Source: Bordetella sp. (GTDB lineage Bacteria > Pseudomonadota > Gammaproteobacteria > Burkholderiales > Burkholderiaceae_B). From it: a DNA stretch of 11,369 nucleotides. The stretch is from contig DAIDKG010000201.1 of NCBI GenBank assembly GCA_027450125.1, positions 1 through 11,369 on the forward strand, given 5' to 3'. The notes beneath the pieces are model-generated. The model made no database searches. It had not been told where the DNA came from and saw only the letters and a program-made list of their open reading frames with translations. How positions within the stretch are numbered: the first letter of the stretch is position 1; every line of letters starts with the position of its first letter. Below, one piece after another: positions 7,774 through 11,369 of the stretch. A program made the translations under genes and the position numbers.

Positions 7774-8367
7774 TCACAGGTAGGCGGCCGCGAGGTTCCG
7801 GATGCCCAGGCAGATAAGCAGGCAGGGAACCAGGCCGTCCAGTCTCCAGGCCTGTCCCCGCCTGAACAAAGGCGATCGCGCCGTTGCGACCCGGTACGCG
7901 ACGGCGCAAAGCACGGCGCTCAGGCCCAGGATGACCCCTACGCTCACGGCCAGGACGGGCGCCGCCGAGCCGCAAAAAAGCGCGGCGTAGCCCACGACAT
8001 TGTCGAGGCTGCCCGCAGCGAAAACGAGAAAGCAATTGCGGAACGACTGGCTGGCGGTCTGGGGAGGCACTGCGCGGCCGTCGGCGCCACGCCTTGCAGC
8101 CATGGCCGTGGCCAGCCTGAAGATGCCCAGGACGAGGGCCGGCCCCGCGGTGAGCAGGCCGCCCGATCCGCCGACGGGGCGCCCGACGCCCAGCGCGAGC
8201 AGCGCGGCGATCGCGACCACAAGCAAGGCGTTGAGCAGCTTTGCCAGGATCACGGGCGCGGGCCGCCCGCCCGCTCCGGACAGCAGGCAGACGACAAAGA
8301 CGAAATCGTCGATGCTGGTCGCCGCAAACACGGCGCCAGCCAACGCAATTGCATGCCAATAGGCCAT
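7774..8367 (-). CDS. CadD-like small membrane transporter (LysE superfamily)
   Basis: With the ATG at 8367 the product is 197 residues with about five or six helices. Two similar acidic helix motifs mark an internal duplication: TSIDDFVFV (Asp20, Asp21) in the first helix and AGSLDNVVGYA (Asp122, Asn123) at the start of the second half. This matches the CadD cadmium-resistance family, whose members have an IDD-type motif in the first half and a GDN-type motif in the second, and more loosely the wider LysE/MntP/TerC superfamily. Export of a divalent cation or small solute is the family-based expectation. The longer frame back to 8550 adds 61 Pro/Arg/Cys-rich residues that cover the predicted promoter, so it is rejected. 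A GGCGGAAAG stretch precedes the chosen ATG. It is convergent with the MFS gene and divergent from cbpA. Confidence 0.72.
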   Translation of the reverse strand: MAYWHAIALAGAVFAATSIDDFVFVVCLLSGAGGRPAPVILAKLLNALLVVAIAALLALGVGRPVGGSGGLLTAGPALVLGIFRLATAMAARRGADGRAVPPQTASQSFRNCFLVFAAGSLDNVVGYAALFCGSAAPVLAVSVGVILGLSAVLCAVAYRVATARSPLFRRGQAWRLDGLVPCLLICLGIRNLAAAYL

Positions 8368-8421
8368 CGCGACTTTCCGCCCGGGCGGATCCGGCGCGCA
8401 GGAATGGGGCGCCGCTGCCGT

Positions 8422-8451
8422 CTTATACGCGGATCGACTCAGGCCTGGCAA
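8422..8451 (-). promoter_or_regulatory. Sigma70 promoter of the CadD-like gene
   Basis: On the minus strand, TTGCCA (8451-8446) and TATAAG (8427-8422) are separated by 18 bp. Each matches its consensus hexamer in 5 of 6 positions. The predicted transcript start is near 8415, giving a leader of about 48 nt before the ATG at 8367. The -35 box is embedded in the inverted repeat at 8445-8458, suggesting a repressor site. Confidence 0.55.
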
Positions 8452-8458
8452 GCGCCAG
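8445..8458. repeat. Inverted repeat CTGGC-N4-GCCAG over the -35 box
   Basis: A perfect 5-bp palindrome with a 4-bp centre covers the -35 element of the CadD-like promoter. It may be an operator. Read as RNA on the plus strand it would be the first of three consecutive hairpins ending in the terminator-like structure at 8516-8560. Confidence 0.35.
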
Positions 8459-8515
8459 CCGCACGATGGCGTGGGCGGGCGGTCATCGCGCCCGCATCTG
8501 ACGGCACGGACAAAT

Positions 8516-8560
8516 CCTTGCCCTGCCCGGCCGGTCCCGGGTCGGTGCAAGGTTTCTTTT
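8516..8560 (+). terminator. Rho-independent-like terminator upstream of cbpA
   Basis: CCTTGC (8516-8521) pairs with GCAAGG (8547-8552). The stem continues inward through CC/GG, one mismatch, a G-U pair and CCCGG/CCGGG to a 6-nt loop, and is followed at once by TTTCTTTT (8553-8560). The T-tract is only on the plus-strand side, giving direction. No protein gene ends here: the last plus-strand gene stopped about 780 bp earlier and the intervening gene is on the other strand. It therefore implies a plus-strand transcript not explained by the coding genes, or attenuation of cbpA. Confidence 0.5.
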
Positions 8561-8644
8561 CGCGTTGGCAGGACCTAGACTACGCAGAGCGGCGTGAAAA
8601 TTGCCCAGGCTCGGCGCCGTCGATCACCTGATGGAGAATGAATA

Positions 8645-9574
8645 GTGGACTTCAAGGACTACTACAAAATTCTCGGCCTCGAAAAGACGGCCTCGGCGGA
8701 CGACATCCGCACCGCGTACCGCCGGCTTGCCCGCAAATACCATCCCGACGTGAGCAAGGAACCTGACGCCCAGGCGCGCATGCAGGATCTCAATGAAGCG
8801 CGCGACGTCCTGAGCGACCCGGAAAAACGCAGTGCCTACGATGAACTGGCAAGCCATCCGCGCGGCGCTCCGGATTCACGCCCTCCTCCCGACTGGAACA
8901 CCGGCTACGAGTTCGCCGGCAGCGGCGCCGAGGACGGCGATTACAGCGATTTTTTCAACAGCCTCTTCGGCCGTGGCGCCCGCCGCGGCCAGGCCCATGG
9001 CCGCCACATGCAGGGCGAAGACCGCCATGCCCGCATTCAGATCGACCTGGCCGACAGCTATCAGGGAGCCACGCGCACCATTACGCTGCAGCAACCGGTG
9101 ATCGACGCGCAGGGCCAGGTCACGCGCCGGGAACATACGCTCGATGTGCGCATACCCAAGGGAATCCGCGAAGGACAGCATATCCGCCTGCGCGGCCAGG
9201 GAGGCGCGGGACTGGGCGACGGACCCTCCGGGGATCTGTACCTGGAAGTGCAATTCCGTCCCGACGCCCGTTACCGTGCGCAGGGGGCCGATGTCTATGG
9301 CGCCCTGCCGGTGACGCCATGGGAGGCCGCGCTGGGGGCCTCGATCACAGCGACGACCCCTGCCGGCACCTTTGACGTGCAAGTGCCATCCGGCAGCCAG
9401 AACGGGCGCAAGCTGCGCCTGCGCGGCCGCGGCCTGCCGGGCGAGCCCGCCGGTGATTTCTATCTTGTGCTGGATGTCGTGCTGCCTCCCGCCGACAGCG
9501 ACAAAGCACGTCAACTCTACGAGACGATGGCGCGCGAGATGCCTTTCAATCCGCGCCAGGGCCAAGGAGCGTGA
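8645..9574 (+). CDS. cbpA: CbpA, J-domain co-chaperone / curved-DNA-binding protein
   Basis: A 309-residue DnaJ paralogue that stimulates DnaK and, in E. coli, also binds curved DNA and the nucleoid. The J-domain is at residues 5-69 with the essential HPD at 33-35. A glycine/phenylalanine-type linker follows (about 70-115, including DYSDFFNSLFGRG). Two C-terminal beta-domains (about 125-300) contain the DVRIPKGIREGQHIRLRGQG stretch and a later GRKLRLRGRGLPG. The cysteine-rich zinc-finger region of true DnaJ is absent, as expected for CbpA. The start is GTG, supported by GGAG (8633-8636) 8 nt upstream; no in-frame ATG lies nearby. The cbpM start codon follows three bases after the stop codon. 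A weak -10 candidate, TAGACT, lies at 8576-8581; no sigma32 consensus or CIRCE element was seen. Confidence 0.95.
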   Translation: MDFKDYYKILGLEKTASADDIRTAYRRLARKYHPDVSKEPDAQARMQDLNEARDVLSDPEKRSAYDELASHPRGAPDSRPPPDWNTGYEFAGSGAEDGDYSDFFNSLFGRGARRGQAHGRHMQGEDRHARIQIDLADSYQGATRTITLQQPVIDAQGQVTRREHTLDVRIPKGIREGQHIRLRGQGGAGLGDGPSGDLYLEVQFRPDARYRAQGADVYGALPVTPWEAALGASITATTPAGTFDVQVPSGSQNGRKLRLRGRGLPGEPAGDFYLVLDVVLPPADSDKARQLYETMAREMPFNPRQGQGA

Positions 9575-9577
9575 GCC

Positions 9578-9889
9578 ATGCAACCCAATGATGCCCTCAT
9601 CGGCCATTTGCTCGACGACGAATCCCTGACGCTTGAAGAACTGGCCCATGCCTGCGGCGTGGCCCCTGCCTGGGTTGTCGAGCGCGTGCAGGCCGGCCTC
9701 TTCAGCGATGGCACTGTGACCGTCGAAACGCAGCGGTTCAGCAGCCTGGACCTGAGGCGGGCCCGCCGCATGATCCACATCGAGCGCGGCTACGACGCGG
9801 TGCCGGAACTGGCCGCGCTGGTGGCGGACATGCTCGAGGAAATGGACCGGTTGCGCACTCGGCTGCGGGCGCTGGATCCGGACACGTGA
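9578..9889 (+). CDS. cbpM: CbpM, modulator of CbpA
   Basis: A 103-residue partner of CbpA. CbpM binds the CbpA J-domain and blocks both its co-chaperone and DNA-binding activity. The sequence shows a MerR-like N-terminal helical part (EELAHACGVAPAWVVERVQA, about residues 21-40), an FSSLDLRRARRM stretch near 54-65 and a C-terminal amphipathic helix (LVADMLEEMDRLRTRLRAL), matching the family in size and order. AAGGAG at 9564-9569 overlaps the end of cbpA and lies 8 nt before the ATG, indicating coupled expression and a near-equal stoichiometry. Confidence 0.93.
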   Translation: MQPNDALIGHLLDDESLTLEELAHACGVAPAWVVERVQAGLFSDGTVTVETQRFSSLDLRRARRMIHIERGYDAVPELAALVADMLEEMDRLRTRLRALDPDT

Positions 9890-9895
9890 CCGATC

Positions 9896-9920
9896 GCAGG
9901 CCTTACGGACTGCTGCTTTT
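9896..9920 (+). terminator. Weak terminator after cbpM
   Basis: GCAGGCC (9896-9902) pairs with GGACTGC (9907-9913) with one mismatch around a TTAC loop. TGC and then TTTT at 9917-9920 follow. Its place, 6 bp after the cbpM stop codon, fits, but the T-tract is short and set back. Confidence 0.35.
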
Positions 9921-9949
9921 GCCGACGATCCCGGGCGACGGCATAGAAT
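9919..9949 (+). promoter_or_regulatory. Possible promoter of the hydroxy-acid dehydrogenase gene
   Basis: TAGAAT at 9944-9949 matches the -10 consensus in 5 of 6 positions. TTGCCG at 9919-9924 is a -35 candidate, but the 19-bp spacer is long. The transcript would start near 9956, just ahead of the AAGGAA ribosome-binding site (9964-9969). This argues against using the upstream ATG at 9948. Confidence 0.35.
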
Positions 9950-9977
9950 GTCGGCTCGCTTGCAAGGAACCCAGCAG

Positions 9978-11198
9978 ATGAGCATTGCCGACCCGGCCGC
10001 CGGTCGCCGGACCCGCCTCCCGCCCGCCGGGAAAAAGCCGCCGCGCGCGCTCGAAAAGATATTGAGCCTGCACGATTTCGAGACCGCCGCGCGCCGGATC
10101 CTGCCCCGCCCCATCTTCGGCTATGTGAGCGGCGCGGCGGAAGACAACCGCACGCGCGACGAAAACCGCACGGTCTTCGATGAATACGGATTCGTGACAC
10201 GCGTGCTGCGCGATGTATCGGCCCGCCGCCAGACGGCCGAGGTATTCGGGCAGCCGCTTTCCTCGCCCTTCGGCATCGCGCCCATGGGCATCAACGCGTT
10301 GTCAGGCTATCGCGGCGATCTCGTGCTGGCCTGCGCGGCGCAGGAGGCGGGCATCGCCTCCATCATGAGCGGGTCGTCGCTGATCCGGCTTGAAGAAGTC
10401 GCGCAGGCGGCGCCAGCGACGTGGTTCCAGGCCTATCTCCCGGGCGATGCAGAGCGCCGCGGCGCCCTGATCGAGCGCGTGGCGCAGGCCGGCTACCGCA
10501 CGTTGGTCGTGACCGTGGACCTGCCGGTCTGGGCCAACCGCGAAAACAATGTGCGCAGCGGCTTTTCCACGCCGCTGCGCCCCAGCCTGCGCCTGGCCTG
10601 GGACGGCCTGACGCGGCCGCGCTGGCTATTGGGCACGTTCGCGCGCACGCTGCTCAGGCATGGCATGCCGCATTTCGAGAATTCCTACGCGACACGCGGC
10701 GCTCCCATCGTATCTTCCAAGATAACGCGCGACTTCAGCGCGCGCGACCACCTGAGCTGGGCCGACCTGGGCATCATTCGCCGGCAGTGGCAGGGCAACC
10801 TGGTGGTCAAAGGCATCCTGAGCGTGGACGACGCGCTGGCCGCGCGCGCGCATGGCGCGGACGGGGTCATTCTTTCCAATCACGGCGGCCGTCAACTTGA
10901 CGGCGCGATCTCGCCGATGCGCGTATTGAAGGCGGCCGTCGACACGTTGGGTCCGGACTATCCCGTAATGATAGACAGCGGCTTTCGCCGCGGCTCGGAC
11001 ATCCTGAAGGCGATCGCGCTGGGTGCTCGAATGGTTTTCGTCGGCCGGCCTTTCGGCTATGCGCTGGCGGTCGCCGGCGCGCATGGCGTGGCGCATGCGA
11101 TCAGGTTGCTGCACGAGGAGATCGACCGCAATATGGCAATGCTGGGCGCCAATGCCTGCAGCGAACTGGGGCCCGACACGCTGTTGCACATCCGGTAG
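9978..11198 (+). CDS. FMN-dependent alpha-hydroxy-acid dehydrogenase (LldD/MdlB-like)
   Basis: A 406-residue flavoenzyme that oxidises a 2-hydroxy acid, such as L-lactate, glycolate or mandelate, to the 2-oxo acid. It is a TIM barrel. Visible active-site positions, by comparison with glycolate oxidase, are Tyr49 in the FGYVSGAAEDN segment, Tyr153 (QAYLPGD), Asp181 (TVDLP), Lys278 (VVKGI), catalytic His302 and Arg305 in SNHGGRQLDG, and the FMN-phosphate segments DSGFRRGSD (333-341) and GRPFGYALA (356-364). A Trp/Arg-rich stretch at 200-235 falls where membrane-bound LldD and MdlB carry their membrane-contact insertion, so a quinone-linked dehydrogenase is more likely than a soluble oxidase. 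The start is set by AAGGAA at 9964-9969. The substrate is not certain, so no gene symbol is given. Confidence 0.92.
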   Translation: MSIADPAAGRRTRLPPAGKKPPRALEKILSLHDFETAARRILPRPIFGYVSGAAEDNRTRDENRTVFDEYGFVTRVLRDVSARRQTAEVFGQPLSSPFGIAPMGINALSGYRGDLVLACAAQEAGIASIMSGSSLIRLEEVAQAAPATWFQAYLPGDAERRGALIERVAQAGYRTLVVTVDLPVWANRENNVRSGFSTPLRPSLRLAWDGLTRPRWLLGTFARTLLRHGMPHFENSYATRGAPIVSSKITRDFSARDHLSWADLGIIRRQWQGNLVVKGILSVDDALAARAHGADGVILSNHGGRQLDGAISPMRVLKAAVDTLGPDYPVMIDSGFRRGSDILKAIALGARMVFVGRPFGYALAVAGAHGVAHAIRLLHEEIDRNMAMLGANACSELGPDTLLHIR

Positions 11199-11212
11199 TC
11201 CGCCGTGCGCTT

Positions 11213-11369
11213 TCAGCCCAGTATCTCTCGGCGCACCTTGAGCAGCACGTCCTCCAGCACGTCCGGCGCGATCCCGCTGAGCACAATGCGCATCGCGTGC
11301 GGCACACGCATGGACGTGGAGAACGGCTCGGACGTGGCCACGAGTATGCCCTGGCGTTCCAGACTGGCC
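11213..11369 (-). CDS. C-terminal end of a probable MocR-type (GntR/aminotransferase-fold) regulator
   Basis: The minus-strand frame is open from the window edge to a TGA at 11215-11213, giving the last 51 residues only. The end has the pattern GILVATSEPF, a short gap, PHAMRIVLSG, then a final amphipathic helix. This matches the C-terminal small domain of fold-type I aminotransferases and the fused MocR regulators, where a GV.V.PG..F stretch precedes NALRL. A plain class I/II aminotransferase is the alternative. It is convergent with the hydroxy-acid dehydrogenase, with 14 bp between the stop codons. Confidence 0.55.
   Translation of the reverse strand, partial: ASLERQGILVATSEPFSTSMRVPHAMRIVLSGIAPDVLEDVLLKVRREILG

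Larger units (their letters stand above)
8445..8560 (+). ncRNA. Candidate structured small RNA or cbpA leader
   Basis: Three hairpins follow one another on the plus strand: CTGGC/GCCAG (8445-8458), GCGGGCG/CGCCCGC with a 7-nt loop (8475-8495), and a long imperfect stem closed by a T-rich tract (8516-8560). No frame of note covers this stretch on the plus strand. Either an independent small RNA ends at 8560 or the cbpA transcript begins upstream and is attenuated here. No good plus-strand promoter was found; TATACG at 8424-8429 is only a weak -10 candidate, so the 5' end is uncertain. Confidence 0.3.

Noticed and set aside
8368..8550. Longer N-terminus for the CadD-like protein
   Set aside because: It covers the predicted promoter and adds a Pro/Arg/Cys-rich segment with no family match before the first membrane helix.
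9948..9977. Upstream ATG for the hydroxy-acid dehydrogenase
   Set aside because: It overlaps a -10-like element and has no Shine-Dalgarno sequence, whereas the ATG at 9978 follows AAGGAA at a normal distance.

Overview
The window reads as a GC-rich chromosomal segment of a betaproteobacterium, most likely Burkholderiales and plausibly an Alcaligenaceae relative such as Bordetella or Achromobacter. This rests on overall style only: high GC, long antisense shadow frames, a TctE-type sensor kinase with regulator, a cbpA-cbpM pair, and an orphan periplasmic binding protein beside a transporter. No phage, insertion sequence, CRISPR array, rRNA or tRNA was seen.

Layout from left to right. (1) The first 534 codons of a P2-type cation-transporting ATPase run leftward off the window edge. 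It is divergent from an AI-2E-family membrane permease (1833-2963). The 230 bp between their start codons holds two FNR/ANR-like boxes. Each sits at the same distance from a -10-like hexamer facing one of the two genes. (2) A sensor kinase and its OmpR-type response regulator (2965-5002, minus strand, overlapping by 14 bp) end one base away from the permease. (3) Divergent from the regulator is an NMT1/SsuA-like periplasmic binding protein (5149-6210), followed by an MHS-family MFS symporter (6429-7739). A perfect TCTCAG-N5-TCTCAG direct repeat between regulator and binding protein is a good candidate operator for this regulator. (4) A small CadD/LysE-superfamily-like membrane protein (7774-8367, minus) has a good sigma70 promoter. 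(5) Between it and cbpA lies a run of three hairpins, the last followed by a T-rich tract, which looks like a small RNA or an attenuated leader. (6) cbpA and cbpM (8645-9889) form a tight operon for a J-domain co-chaperone and its modulator. (7) An FMN-dependent alpha-hydroxy-acid dehydrogenase (9978-11198) is followed, tail to tail, by the last 51 codons of a probable MocR-type regulator.

Working model. Kinase, regulator, binding protein and MFS symporter may form one sense-and-import unit for an organic acid or similar solute. The ATPase/permease pair looks oxygen- or redox-controlled. No wholly new system is evident. The most distinctive signals are regulatory: the paired FNR-like boxes, the direct-repeat operator and the structured RNA upstream of cbpA.
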